Source: Flavobacterium lindanitolerans (GTDB lineage Bacteria > Bacteroidota > Bacteroidia > Flavobacteriales > Flavobacteriaceae). Taken from it: a stretch of 64,000 bases of DNA. A program made the translations under genes and the position numbers. Location of the stretch: positions 219,406 to 283,405 of the forward strand of contig NZ_PJND01000010.1 in assembly GCF_002846575.1 (NCBI RefSeq). The letters run 5' to 3'. A model generated the notes under the pieces. The model saw only the letters and a list, made by a program, of their open reading frames with translations, had not been told where the DNA came from and did not search any database. Positions 17,240-26,370 of the stretch are shown here, in pieces. Every line of letters starts with the position of its first letter. The first letter of the stretch is position 1.

Positions 17240-19315
17240 TTATCGCAATTTTAACTTTTGTTTTAGACTTCTTGTTTCCTGCCCTTTTAATATGATATCT
17301 TCATCACGACCTGCTATTTCCTTTGCTTTCCTGCTTTTTTGTTGCGGCAGAAAATTTCTCTCGTTCAGATGCGAATAATACTGCTGAATAAATGCCTTGA
17401 AGTACAAAACATTTTTTTTGTCCTGAGGGGTTTTACTTTTCAGAAGATTATTTTTCCACAACGGGTCTTTTCTGTAATCGGATTTGACCAAGATGTCTTT
17501 TTCATTGAACTGGTAATAATAGGAATCGGTTGTGCAGTTAAAGGCGCTATTTGAAAAATTAATTGCAAAATGATTTTCCTGCTCCTCTTTATTAAAATGA
17601 TTTTTACCAAAAGCAAAATAAGGCTTATCATAATCAAGCATTCCTAAAAGTGTGGGCATGATATCTATATGTTGCATAATTTTATCATCTGTTCCTTTAA
17701 AGTTTTTTCCCGGATGATAAAACAAAATCGGAATAGAATAATCAAAAGGCGGCTTTAAAAACTTTGGCGAATCTGCCCCGGAAGCATGGTCTGCCGTTAT
17801 AACAAAAAGAGTGTTCTTATACCACGGTTCCTTTTTTATTCCTTCAAAAAAAGTCTTCAACGCATAATCAGAATATTTAATCACACGGTGTATCGGGAGC
17901 GTTCCTTCTGCAAATTTGCCTTTAAGTTCTGCCGGAATACTAAACGGATGATGGGATGAAAGCGTAAAAACAGTCGTAAAAAAAGGTTTTGGCATCACGT
18001 TGATTTTTTCGTGAACAAAAGGCCAGAATTTATGATCCCATATCCCCCATTTCCCATCAAAGTCATCATCTCCTTTTGCTTCTTCATACTCTTCTCTGGA
18101 CTGGAATTCTTTAATATCGAGGTTTTTTCCAAAAGACACAAATCCCATCGATTCTTTTACGGCACCGTGCATAAAAGCCGTATGGTAGCCCATTTCATTC
18201 ATACAGGCCGGCAACGCATGATAATCGGCAACAGAATTTGGCAATGAAAGAAACGGTTCTTTGAAAGTAGGAATTGAAGCCCAAATAGCAGGTAAGGCAT
18301 CCATAGACCGGTAGCCGTTTTGATGCGCATTCGTAAAGAGATAGCCTTCATTAAAGAGCGAATCTAAAAACGGCGTATGCGTTTCCTGTTTAGGCTTGAA
18401 CTGGTCGGAAAGGCTTTTGATATGGGCTTTTCCGAAGCTTTCTAAAATTATGATAAAAACATTGGTATTCCGGTCAATCTTAAATTTGCCTGAAGACGAC
18501 GGCATGTGTGTTGTAGGCATATAAGCTTCGGCAGTACTTTTATCAAAATATTCAAGCTTAGGCACTTTTTTAGATTTACCTATTGTCCTGAAAAGGCAGA
18601 AAGGATTACTCAATATCAAGGAAGTATGGGAAGCATTGCTTGTATAAAGAAAAGCATCGCTCATCGAAATGGGGAAAGAAGCTTTTGAAAGACTGGCTCC
18701 CCTCACCAAAAAAACGGTTAGAAAAACCATTACACCCAGATATGCCGAATTAACCACATAGTAATCTCTATTGTTTGATAATATGGATTTTTCATATCCT
18801 ATACGCCTATAGCCCACACAAAGCATAGCCAGTACAAGAAAATAGAAGATAAAGCCATACCAGTAGTCAACCATAAAGTCGAGTATCAAAAGTGAGAAAC
18901 TGTCTTCCTTAACCAAAAACAAATCTCCTAAAACCAATCGGGACTGTTTGTATGGATAATAAAACACATCCGCAAAATTGACCAGTAGCCCGAGGCTGTT
19001 TGAAATCATGTAAACCCAGAAAAGCCTTTTCTGATAGTTTTCTTTTTCCCGAAACCGAAAAGGCAACAGCGACAAAAATATAAAAGGCAAATTCAGATAA
19101 AGTATGGAAACCGTATCAAACATCAGGCTTCCGCGAAGCAAAGAAAAAATATCCTTGTGGTGGATAGGGTCAATCAGGTGGTCGTTAAAAAAATAAAAGA
19201 TAAATCTTCCGAGCATGAATGCGACATAAACGACCAAAAGCCGCAACAGCATAACGGTAAAATCATTTTTCCAGTTGATTTTCATAAAATCTAACTCTAT
19301 TATGTTCTTCTGCAA
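17240..19315 (-). CDS. LtaS/sulfatase-family membrane phosphotransferase
   Basis: The product has about five membrane helices in the first 230 residues followed by a periplasmic sulfatase/alkaline-phosphatase-fold domain: a metal-binding Glu in FIIILESFGKAH, the nucleophile region HQNGYRSMDALPAIWASIP, SSHHPF and VITADHASG for the other metal ligands. Enzymes of this family transfer phosphoglycerol or phosphoethanolamine groups, or hydrolyse them, at the envelope. The Bacteroidota have no lipoteichoic acid, so the substrate is probably a lipid or glycan. The frame opens at 19315, but the ATG at 19285 (MKINWKNDF) fits the family start better, giving 681 residues. Monocistronic. Confidence 0.88.
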   Translation of the reverse strand: MQKNIIELDFMKINWKNDFTVMLLRLLVVYVAFMLGRFIFYFFNDHLIDPIHHKDIFSLLRGSLMFDTVSILYLNLPFIFLSLLPFRFREKENYQKRLFWVYMISNSLGLLVNFADVFYYPYKQSRLVLGDLFLVKEDSFSLLILDFMVDYWYGFIFYFLVLAMLCVGYRRIGYEKSILSNNRDYYVVNSAYLGVMVFLTVFLVRGASLSKASFPISMSDAFLYTSNASHTSLILSNPFCLFRTIGKSKKVPKLEYFDKSTAEAYMPTTHMPSSSGKFKIDRNTNVFIIILESFGKAHIKSLSDQFKPKQETHTPFLDSLFNEGYLFTNAHQNGYRSMDALPAIWASIPTFKEPFLSLPNSVADYHALPACMNEMGYHTAFMHGAVKESMGFVSFGKNLDIKEFQSREEYEEAKGDDDFDGKWGIWDHKFWPFVHEKINVMPKPFFTTVFTLSSHHPFSIPAELKGKFAEGTLPIHRVIKYSDYALKTFFEGIKKEPWYKNTLFVITADHASGADSPKFLKPPFDYSIPILFYHPGKNFKGTDDKIMQHIDIMPTLLGMLDYDKPYFAFGKNHFNKEEQENHFAINFSNSAFNCTTDSYYYQFNEKDILVKSDYRKDPLWKNNLLKSKTPQDKKNVLYFKAFIQQYYSHLNERNFLPQQKSRKAKEIAGRDEDIILKGQETRSLKQKLKLR

Positions 19316-19764
19316 AACAAGTCCTAAAACTAATTCTGTGGTTCCAGAAGAAGCGGTGGGGAATCGAAGTAAAACGTTTGTTCACACAAAAATAACGAAT
19401 AATTCACATTCGGTTTACGTGCCTGAAAAATTTATATCAACCATTTTAAACTCATAAAAAAAGCATCCTTGCAGATGCTTCAATTTTTCTTTTTGTATCA
19501 CTTCTATTGCTTTTCGCAATGCGTTCTGGCTGTCGTCAATTACAATATCCTGAAAGACACTTTCCTTATTGATAACGCAGCTTGGCCTTACATCAGGGCT
19601 GGTTGATATCTGAAATGTAAATTTGGAATACGGCAATGCATACTACACTAAAGTGTAGGTAAAACAAATCGAACCAACTTATAATTACTCTGTTTTCATC
19701 AACAATAAGGAGTTGCCTGTTGGCGCCTATAAAGATGATTTTTCAAGCGGATAGACGAAAATAA
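19316..19764. other. Long non-housekeeping gap with possible gene remnants
   Basis: This stretch of about 450 bases holds no convincing gene. A minus-strand frame (19415-19636, opening only with TTG, 73 codons, PSCVINKESVFQDIVIDD and SQNALRKAIEVIQKEKLK) has protein-like composition but is preceded by an in-frame stop and runs across a terminator-like hairpin. A short plus-strand frame at 19659-19750 (YSVFINNKELPVGAYKDD) also looks protein-like but has a stop just upstream and no start. Either could be a decayed gene. I recognise neither. Confidence 0.35.
19461..19480 (-). terminator. Terminator-like hairpin, minus strand
   Basis: Arms AAGCATC and GATGCTT flank a CTTGCA loop. On the minus strand the hairpin is followed by a run of seven T, so it would stop leftward transcription entering from the 19.5-19.8 kb region before the LtaS-family gene. 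Confidence 0.55.
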
Positions 19765-19800
19765 AATATAAAAGGCGACCTGATGGTCGCCTTTTATATT
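19765..19800. terminator. Intrinsic terminator behind obg
   Basis: A perfect 16-bp stem (AATATAAAAGGCGACC / GGTCGCCTTTTATATT) with a TGAT loop lies 13 bases beyond the obg stop codon. Its A/T-rich lower stem supplies the U-run, and it could work in both directions. Confidence 0.88.
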
Positions 19801-19812
19801 TGTTTGTCTTTA

Positions 19813-20826
19813 TTACTGATTTTCTTCAGCATTTAACATCTGCCAAAGTTTGTCTTTTAATTCTACTAATCCCTGGTTTGCTATTGACGATATGAAATGG
19901 TATTTCAAGCCTTTAAACTCTTTGTCCAACTGTGCTTTCATTTCTGCTTTCAGTTCCTCATCAAGCATGTCTGATTTAGAAATTACGATAAAGCGTTCCT
20001 TATCTAAAATTTCCGGATTATAGCGTCGCAGCTCATCCAAAAGAATTTCATATTCTTTTTTAATATCGTCTGCATCAGCAGGAATCAAAAACAGCAATAC
20101 TGAGTTTCTTTCGATATGTCTCAGGAAATAATGCCCCAGTCCTTTGCCTTCGGCAGCACCTTCAATAATTCCGGGAATATCTGCCATTACAAACGATTGG
20201 AAATCTCTGTAGGCTACAATTCCAAGATTCGGTTTTAGGGTTGTAAACGGATAATCCGCAATTTTTGGTTTTGCAGATGTCAATACAGACAGCAAAGTCG
20301 ATTTTCCTGCATTTGGAAATCCTACCAAACCTACATCGGCCAGAACTTTAAGTTCCAGAATAATATCCAGTTCATTAGCCGGCATCCCGGGCTGCGAATA
20401 TCTTGGGGTTTGGTTTGTGGAACTTCTAAAATGCCAGTTCCCCAATCCGCCTTTTCCGCCTTTTACCACAATCTTTTTCTCGCCGTGTTCGGTGATTTCG
20501 AATAAGATTTCGTTGGTTTCTTTATCGCGCACTACGGTTCCCAACGGTACTTCAATATACTTATCTTCTCCGTCAGCACCTGTACTTCTGGCACTTCCTC
20601 CGTCGCCACCATGTCCGGCTTTGACGTGTTTTGCAAATTTTAAATGGAACAATGTCCAAAGTCCTTTGTTTCCTACCAGATATACGTGTCCGCCCCGTCC
20701 TCCGTCACCTCCGTCAGGACCACCTTTTTCAATAAATTTCTCTCTATGCAAATGCGTCGACCCTTTTCCTCCTTTTCCGGAAGAAACATAAATCTTAACG
20801 TAATCTACAAAATTTCCCTCTGTCAT
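19813..20826 (-). CDS. obg: Obg-family GTPase
   Basis: The 337-residue protein has the glycine-rich Obg domain at residues 3-160 ([33 protein letters not shown]), then the G domain with G1 GFPNAGKST at 169-177, the switch/G3 region [16 protein letters not shown] and the G4-like SKSD. Obg binds the 50S subunit and ppGpp and links ribosome assembly to growth control. The short C-terminus is normal for Bacteroidota. It is the last gene of the leftward run hpt-adk-CNNM-obg and ends at a strong terminator; a long inverted repeat separates it from the CNNM-type gene. Confidence 0.97.
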   Translation of the reverse strand: MTEGNFVDYVKIYVSSGKGGKGSTHLHREKFIEKGGPDGGDGGRGGHVYLVGNKGLWTLFHLKFAKHVKAGHGGDGGSARSTGADGEDKYIEVPLGTVVRDKETNEILFEITEHGEKKIVVKGGKGGLGNWHFRSSTNQTPRYSQPGMPANELDIILELKVLADVGLVGFPNAGKSTLLSVLTSAKPKIADYPFTTLKPNLGIVAYRDFQSFVMADIPGIIEGAAEGKGLGHYFLRHIERNSVLLFLIPADADDIKKEYEILLDELRRYNPEILDKERFIVISKSDMLDEELKAEMKAQLDKEFKGLKYHFISSIANQGLVELKDKLWQMLNAEENQ

Positions 20827-20843
20827 TTTCTTTATTTAAAGTG

Positions 20844-20898
20844 TAAAGTTTAAGGTTTAAAGCTACAGTATACTGACAACTCTAAACCTTAAACTTTA
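20844..20898. repeat. 16-bp inverted repeat between the CNNM-type gene and obg
   Basis: The arms 20844-20859 (TAAAGTTTAAGGTTTA) and 20883-20898 are perfect reverse complements with a 23-base loop. It lies between two same-strand genes. It may be a terminator/processing hairpin or a small dispersed palindromic element; the A/T-rich stem and large loop argue against a classical terminator. Confidence 0.6.
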
Positions 20899-20914
20899 TA
20901 CTGTTTCTTTTTGT

Positions 20915-22189
20915 TTATTCTTTTAGCGAACGGACTAAAACCTTGTCGATTTTAACGCCGTCCATATCTATAACTTCTAATTCAAATAAGTTCCAGATTA
21001 ATTTTTCGCCCTGTTTTGGTATATAGGAAAGCTCTGTCATGATTAGGCCGCTTACTGTCGTAACTTCATAATCGTTAATCAGTTCATCCAAATCAAAATA
21101 GGTCAAAAAGTCGTGTAACGAATAATGTCCGTCAACCAACCAGGTACCGTCTTCTCTTGCCACAAGCTGGAATTCTTCATGATAGAAATCTGACGCATCA
21201 CCTACCAGAGCTTCCAGAATGTCGTTCAGGGTAATCATACCTTGTGTGATTCCGTATTCGTCTGTTACTATGGCATAGTGTACTTTGGTTTTCTTGAAAA
21301 TATCCAATGCCTTATAGGCAGAAGTATGTTCTATCAAATAGACCGGCTCCTTCATTATATCTCTAAGGTTAAAGTCACCGCTTTCAAATTTGGCAAACAA
21401 ATCTTTTAACAGCACAACCCCAACAACTTCGTCCAGGCTTTCTTCACAAACCGGATAAACGGAGTGAATTTCATCCAGAACTTTTTGTTTAAGTGTAGGA
21501 AGGTCATCTTCCAATGAAAGATAGTCAACCGATTTCCTGTGGGTCATCAAGGAGTTTACCTTTCTGTCACCAATATGGAATACACGTTCCACGATGTCCT
21601 GTTCGATTTCCTGTACTTCTCCTACTTCAGTTCCTTCTTTGATAATGGCCTTAATTTCTTCTTCGGTAACTTTACCATCTGCCGTTGGCCTGATTCTGAA
21701 CAATTTCAGCAAAGATTCTGTTGAAATGGTCAAAAGCCAGATAAAAGGCGCGGTAATTATCGAAATTACTTTCATAGGCAAGGCTACCGTCTTTGCAATT
21801 GTTTCAGGATAATTGAGCCCGATTCTTTTAGGAAGCAATTCGCCAAGCACCAAGGAGAAGAATGTCAGAATAACAACCACGATTCCAACCGAAAGGTTTG
21901 CTGAATACGGCTGCAGGAATTCATACTGGTCCAGGAAAATCTTTACATCGCCAGTGATATTATCACCTGAATAAATACCTGTTAAGATTCCGATTAATGT
22001 GATTCCGATTTGAACAGTCGACAAAAATTTGTTTGGCGAATTGGCCAAATCCAAAGCAGTTTTGGCGCTGGGATTCCCTTTTTTTGCAGAAGTTTCCAAC
22101 CTGTTTTTTCGCGCTGATATCAATGCGATTTCCGACATCGAAAAAACACCATTCAAAAGGATTAAAAAGAAAATTATAGCTATTTCCAA
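20915..22189 (-). CDS. CNNM/CorC-HlyC family membrane protein with CBS pair
   Basis: The 424-residue protein has an N-terminal DUF21/CNNM domain with four hydrophobic segments and the typical start (FFLILLNGVFSMSEIALIS), a pair of CBS domains (about residues 200-330, ending near KVHYAIVTDEYGITQGMITL) and a C-terminal CorC-HlyC (transporter-associated) domain. Family members are annotated as hemolysins but are better linked to Mg2+/Co2+ efflux or homeostasis. The gene begins 15 bases after adk and is read in the same direction, so it is probably co-transcribed with adk. Confidence 0.92.
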   Translation of the reverse strand: MEIAIIFFLILLNGVFSMSEIALISARKNRLETSAKKGNPSAKTALDLANSPNKFLSTVQIGITLIGILTGIYSGDNITGDVKIFLDQYEFLQPYSANLSVGIVVVILTFFSLVLGELLPKRIGLNYPETIAKTVALPMKVISIITAPFIWLLTISTESLLKLFRIRPTADGKVTEEEIKAIIKEGTEVGEVQEIEQDIVERVFHIGDRKVNSLMTHRKSVDYLSLEDDLPTLKQKVLDEIHSVYPVCEESLDEVVGVVLLKDLFAKFESGDFNLRDIMKEPVYLIEHTSAYKALDIFKKTKVHYAIVTDEYGITQGMITLNDILEALVGDASDFYHEEFQLVAREDGTWLVDGHYSLHDFLTYFDLDELINDYEVTTVSGLIMTELSYIPKQGEKLIWNLFELEVIDMDGVKIDKVLVRSLKE

Positions 22190-22204
22190 GTTTTATAAAT
22201 TAAG

Positions 22205-22777
22205 TTAAAGGCTATCGATTACTGTACTTAACCGATGTGTAATTTCTTCTATGGAACCAATTCCGTCCACAGCGTGAAATTTATTCTGTGCTTTATAATA
22301 GTCCATTAAAGGAGCTGTTTTTTCGTTGTATTCCTGATAACGGTTTCTGATTTTTTCTTCATCCTGGTCATCTGGTCTTCCTGAAGTTTTTCCTCTTTCC
22401 AAAAGTCTTTTTACCAAAATTTCATCATTGGCCTCCAAAGCAACCGTTGCCGTTATTTCTTCGTTTTTAGATTCCAAAAAGTTATCCAGAGCTTTTGCCT
22501 GTGACAGGGTTCTTGGGAATCCGTCAAAAAGAAATCCTTTAGATTCCGGGTTTTTATCTACTTCACTTTGAAGCATCTGGATGGTTACTTCATCCGGAAC
22601 CAAATCTCCCTTATCCATATAGGTCTTGGCTAATTTGCCAAGCTCTGTTTCATTTTTAATATTGAACCTAAAAATATCTCCTGTTGAGAGATGGGTCAGA
22701 TTGTATTTCTTTTTTAAGAATTCAGCCTGGGTTCCTTTTCCTGCTCCAGGCTTCCCAAATAATACGATATTAATCAT
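22205..22777 (-). CDS. adk: Adenylate kinase
   Basis: The 190-residue enzyme interconverts ATP+AMP and 2 ADP. It shows the P-loop GKPGAGKGT (residues 8-16), the NMP-binding region STGDIFR, DGFPRT and the short LID (RGKTSGRPDDQDEEKIRNR) without zinc Cys residues, which is the short form usual in Bacteroidota. It lies 66 bases after hpt and 15 before the CNNM-type gene; hpt-adk-obg linkage is common in Flavobacteria. Confidence 0.98.
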   Translation of the reverse strand: MINIVLFGKPGAGKGTQAEFLKKKYNLTHLSTGDIFRFNIKNETELGKLAKTYMDKGDLVPDEVTIQMLQSEVDKNPESKGFLFDGFPRTLSQAKALDNFLESKNEEITATVALEANDEILVKRLLERGKTSGRPDDQDEEKIRNRYQEYNEKTAPLMDYYKAQNKFHAVDGIGSIEEITHRLSTVIDSL

Positions 22778-22843
22778 TTTGTTAGTTGTGAGTTATTATA
22801 TGCCAGGTTTTTCAATCCAAAATATTTCATTTTCTAATCCGAC

Positions 22844-23374
22844 TTAATCTTTCAATTGGTATATTTCCGGAATGTTTCTTCCGAGCCCATCATAATCCAG
22901 GCCATAGCCTACAATGAATTTGTTTGGAATTTCAATACCAATATAATCAATTTTTATGTCTTTTTTGTATGCTTCGGGCTTTAAAAATAAGGTAGCGAAT
23001 TTAAGCTGCTTTACATTTTGGGACTCAAACATTGCTTTCAGCTCGACCAAAGTATTTCCTGTGTCGACAATATCTTCTATTACGACAACGGTTCTTCCCG
23101 ATAAATCTTGATTAAGTCCGATGAGTTTTTTCACCTCATGGGTTGTAGTAGTGCCCTCATAGGAGGCTAATTTTACGAAGCTTACTTCGCAGGCTTTCGG
23201 ATAGTGTTTCATAAAATCTGAAACCACCATAAAGGCGCCGTTTAAGACGCCCACAAATAAGGGTATCTCTTCGTCCAGGTCTTCAGCTACTTCCTGCGCC
23301 ATTTTGGCTATAGCTGAATCGATTTCCTTTCCGCTGATGAAAGGAACAAAATGTTTGTCGTGAAGTTGTATCAC
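22844..23374 (-). CDS. hpt: Hypoxanthine phosphoribosyltransferase
   Basis: The 176-residue purine-salvage enzyme converts hypoxanthine/guanine and PRPP to IMP/GMP. The PRPP-binding motif VVIEDIVDTGNTL is at residues 97-109; the flexible loop (LASYEGTTTT) and the C-terminal DYDGLGRNIPEIY segment are also typical. It is the first gene of the leftward hpt-adk-CNNM-obg run, with a TAnnTTTG element 25 bases before its start. Confidence 0.96.
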   Translation of the reverse strand: MIQLHDKHFVPFISGKEIDSAIAKMAQEVAEDLDEEIPLFVGVLNGAFMVVSDFMKHYPKACEVSFVKLASYEGTTTTHEVKKLIGLNQDLSGRTVVVIEDIVDTGNTLVELKAMFESQNVKQLKFATLFLKPEAYKKDIKIDYIGIEIPNKFIVGYGLDYDGLGRNIPEIYQLKD

Positions 23375-23399
23375 AATGATTTTATTAAATAATAAGTTG

Positions 23400-23407
23400 C
23401 AAATATA
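23400..23407 (-). promoter_or_regulatory. -7 promoter element of the hpt operon
   Basis: TATATTTG on the minus strand matches TAnnTTTG. The predicted leader is about 21 bases. It would drive hpt and, by read-through, adk and the CNNM-type gene. Confidence 0.6.
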
Positions 23408-23563
23408 CTAAAATAGAATCCAGCTATTTTACAATTTATTTCAGTTTTATTACAATTTTATTTTTGTTAAATGTTTTTTAATATTCTTTAAACTCCGAAG
23501 ATAAAAAATTTAAAATCAGTAAATTCAATATCCTGAAAATACAACCACTAATTTTTCCAAGCT

Positions 23564-24826
23564 ATGAAAACACGTATTTTACCCCTACTTTCCTGCATTG
23601 CTTTTTCATTCTTATCCTGTAACGGACAAGAAAAGAAACCGCCTGTAAAAAACAGTACTACTATTGTAAAAACTGCTGTGGGCGATTTGGAACTTCCTGC
23701 TCCGTATGCTACAGAATCTGCCCGAAAAATAAGCCGCATGAAAGAGTGGCCTGAAGGAGTTACACCTAAAGCTCCGGAAGGATTTGTGGTAACAAAATTT
23801 GCAGACGGATTGAAAAATCCACGCTGGACCTATATTGCTCCCAACAATGATATTTTTGTAGTGGAAAGCAACACTTTTAAAAGCGCCAACCAAATTACTA
23901 TTTTCAGAGACAAGGATGGTGATGGCGTTTTTGAGACCCGTGAAATTTTTAAAGACGGGCTTAACATGCCTTTCGGGATGCTGATTCTTGATAATTATTT
24001 TTACATAGCCAATACTGATGGTCTTTTTCGTTTTCCATACAGTGCAGGTGACTTAAAGCTAAGAGGAAACGGAACAAAAATACTGGAACTTCCTGCCGGA
24101 GGTTATAACAATCACTGGACAAGAAATCTGCTTGCCAATGCTGATGGTTCAAAAATATATGTTTCCGTAGGCTCTGCCAGCAACAATGCTGAGCACGGGA
24201 TGGAAGTAGAAAAAAGGCGCGCCAATATTTTAGAAATCAATCCTGACGGAACCGGAGAACAAATTTATGCCAGCGGCTTGCGAAATCCTGTTGGAATGGA
24301 TTGGAATCCTGCCAATAACGAACTCTGGACTGCCGTAAACGAACGCGATGATTTGGGTGACGAACTTGTTCCTGATTATATTACAAGCGTAAAAAGAGGA
24401 GGTTTTTACGGATGGCCTTATTCCTATTACGGACAAATTGCAGACCCAAGAATGAAAGGAGAGGGAAAAGAACTGGTTGCCAAAGCTATCGTTCCCGATG
24501 TTTCTGTTGGTGCACATACCGCTTCACTCGGATTTGCTTTTTACAACCAAGATGCTTTTCCGGCTAAATACAGAAACGGGGCTTTTGTAGGACAGCATGG
24601 CTCCTGGAACCGTTCAAAACTAAGCGGATACAAAGTGCTTTTTGTACCTTTTAAAAACGGAAAGCCTTCCGGAAAACCCGAAGATTTCCTGACCGGATTC
24701 ATTGCCAACGAAGAAAAAGCGGAAGTTTACGGACGTCCCGTTGCTGTGACGGTTATGAAAGACGGCTCGTTATTGGTGAATGACGACAGCGGCAATACGA
24801 TATGGAGAGTGGCTTTTAAAAAATAA
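23564..24826 (+). CDS. PQQ-dependent sugar (sorbosone-type) dehydrogenase lipoprotein
   Basis: The 420-residue protein has a lipoprotein signal with Cys19 (AFSFLSCNGQ) and a six-bladed beta-propeller of the glucose/sorbosone dehydrogenase family. Visible family features are GFVVTKFADGLKNPRW, FVVESNT, KIYVSVGSASNNAEHG, ASGLRNPVGMDWNP, FYGWPYSYYGQ and the late AFVGQHGSWNRS. Members oxidise sugars in the periplasm with PQQ; many Bacteroidota homologues have no demonstrated substrate, and no PQQ biosynthesis genes are seen here. Monocistronic, followed by a dispersed hairpin repeat. Confidence 0.9.
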   Translation: MKTRILPLLSCIAFSFLSCNGQEKKPPVKNSTTIVKTAVGDLELPAPYATESARKISRMKEWPEGVTPKAPEGFVVTKFADGLKNPRWTYIAPNNDIFVVESNTFKSANQITIFRDKDGDGVFETREIFKDGLNMPFGMLILDNYFYIANTDGLFRFPYSAGDLKLRGNGTKILELPAGGYNNHWTRNLLANADGSKIYVSVGSASNNAEHGMEVEKRRANILEINPDGTGEQIYASGLRNPVGMDWNPANNELWTAVNERDDLGDELVPDYITSVKRGGFYGWPYSYYGQIADPRMKGEGKELVAKAIVPDVSVGAHTASLGFAFYNQDAFPAKYRNGAFVGQHGSWNRSKLSGYKVLFVPFKNGKPSGKPEDFLTGFIANEEKAEVYGRPVAVTVMKDGSLLVNDDSGNTIWRVAFKK

Positions 24827-24843
24827 GTTTTCAGACAAACCAC

Positions 24844-24892
24844 TCTTTGCGCCTTTGCGTCTTTGCGTGAAATAATTGCTCGCAAAGGCGCA
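24844..24892. repeat. Dispersed CTTTGCG-type hairpin repeat, copy 1
   Basis: The stretch contains three near-direct CTTTGCG units (CTTTGCGCCTTTGCGTCTTTGCG), shown here only in part: units at about 24845, 24853 and 24861, followed by an inverted CGCAAAG at 24881-24887. A related sequence lies at 48159-48210. Both are intergenic. Confidence 0.6.
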
Positions 24893-24996
24893 GGGGCACA
24901 ACGGTTATTAACAGAGTTTTTTTTTACCTCACCTTTCATTATAAACTTTTGGCTGTTATTTTATTTTAATACTTTTACTCCAAACAGCCTAATTCT

Positions 24997-25743
24997 ATGA
25001 ATCCGATTTGCAAGAATTGCGAACACGAAGTTAATGGAAATTTCTGTAGCGAATGCGGACAGTCTACTCACACGCATCCTATAAATTTTCATTACCTCTG
25101 GCACGACATACAACATGGCATTTTTCATTTTGACAAAGGTTTGCTTTTTACTGCCAAAGAACTTTTTACGAGACCCGGTCATTCCATCAGGGAATTTATC
25201 GAAGGCAAAAGAGTCAGCCATTTCAAACCTACCTCGTTGGTCTTCCTGCTCGGTTCTTTCTACGGGTTGCTGTATCATTTTTTCCATATTGAAATTCCCG
25301 CTAATGTAACCGGCGAAGATACGGGTCAGACATTCAATGTTATGGGAGATTGGATTACTGCACATTATGCATTGGCTACCCTGTTTACTATTCCTCTCCT
25401 ATCAATCGCCTCTTTTCTTGCTTTTCGAAAAACAGGCTATAATTTGGTAGAACATTTGGTGCTAAACGGTTTCATTGCCGGACAAAAACTAATGCTTCAA
25501 TTTATTTTTTTCCCGCTTCTTTATATTTACAGCGGCACCCAAACTATTTTGCTACTTTCCGTAATATCTGTGTTTATTGATATACTGCTTGCTTTTTGGA
25601 CCTATAATCAGTTTTTTGACACTCAATCTACCATAAAGAACATTTTGAAAACAATACTGACCTATATTTATTTTTTCATCATGTTTACGGTCCTGACCAT
25701 TGCAATAGGTCTAGTTTTGGAACTAGTTATTAAAAAAGCATAA
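24997..25743 (+). CDS. DUF3667-family membrane protein with zinc-ribbon N-terminus
   Basis: The 248-residue protein begins with a four-Cys zinc ribbon (Cys5, Cys8, Cys17, Cys20 in CKNCEHEVNGNFCSECGQ) followed by a conserved amphipathic stretch (HDIQHGIFHFDKGLLFTAKE, LFTRPGHSIREFIEGKR) and about four membrane helices. This is the DUF3667 signature, common in Bacteroidota and of unknown function. It is followed after two bases by the HEAT-like gene, so the two are co-transcribed and probably translationally coupled. Confidence 0.85.
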   Translation: MNPICKNCEHEVNGNFCSECGQSTHTHPINFHYLWHDIQHGIFHFDKGLLFTAKELFTRPGHSIREFIEGKRVSHFKPTSLVFLLGSFYGLLYHFFHIEIPANVTGEDTGQTFNVMGDWITAHYALATLFTIPLLSIASFLAFRKTGYNLVEHLVLNGFIAGQKLMLQFIFFPLLYIYSGTQTILLLSVISVFIDILLAFWTYNQFFDTQSTIKNILKTILTYIYFFIMFTVLTIAIGLVLELVIKKA

Positions 25744-25745
25744 AA

Positions 25746-26300
25746 ATGAGTTCTGATTTTATCCGAAAATTAGAAAATAGCACGGCACACAGGCAAAGCC
25801 GCGAATCAATATCTGACAGTATTTCTGCCAATCCGGAACTGTTGCCTGTTTTAATGGGCGTGCTGTTAGACACCAAAAACAAAAATCATTATAAAGCCTG
25901 CTGGACTTCGGAATTGGTTTTTGAAAAGCATATCGAATGGCTTATTCCCTATCTTGATGTTTTTAGCAAGACACTGTCGTCCTATTCGCATGACGGGGCA
26001 TTACGTTCTGTTTCTAAAATATGTCTTTTTTCTGCAACCTACCATTTGAAAAAGAAAAAGTTGGGAGCAATTTTTCTGACAGACGAGCAGTTGGAACTGA
26101 TGGTAGAATCCTGTTTTGACTGGCTTATCAGCGACCAGAAAGTAGCCACCAAGGCTTATGCCATGAGGGCTCTTTATGCTTTTGGAAAAATAAACGACTG
26201 GATATATCCGGAGCTCAAGACCATTTTGACACAGGATTATCCAAATCATTCGGCGGCATACAAATTAGCTTCAAAAGAAATCCTGAAAAAGCTGAAATAG
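25746..26300 (+). CDS. HEAT-like helical repeat protein
   Basis: The 184-residue soluble protein lacks a signal peptide and is built of helix pairs resembling HEAT repeats (ELLPVLMGVLLDTKNKNHYK, then WLIPYLDVFSKTL, VATKAYAMRALYAFGK). Related small proteins in Flavobacterium are sometimes labelled adenylosuccinate lyase; no such active site is visible here, and that label should not be copied. It starts two bases after the DUF3667 gene, suggesting a functional pair. Confidence 0.75.
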   Translation: MSSDFIRKLENSTAHRQSRESISDSISANPELLPVLMGVLLDTKNKNHYKACWTSELVFEKHIEWLIPYLDVFSKTLSSYSHDGALRSVSKICLFSATYHLKKKKLGAIFLTDEQLELMVESCFDWLISDQKVATKAYAMRALYAFGKINDWIYPELKTILTQDYPNHSAAYKLASKEILKKLK

Positions 26301-26370
26301 CTAAAAAATATCTTCTTTTTGCGAGCCAATTCATTTTAAGACTTTAAATTGCACGCTTTAATTTCCTTTT

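Noticed and set aside
25746..26300. Adenylosuccinate lyase annotation for the HEAT-like gene
   Set aside because: The protein is far too short and lacks the lyase signature; only helical repeats are visible.
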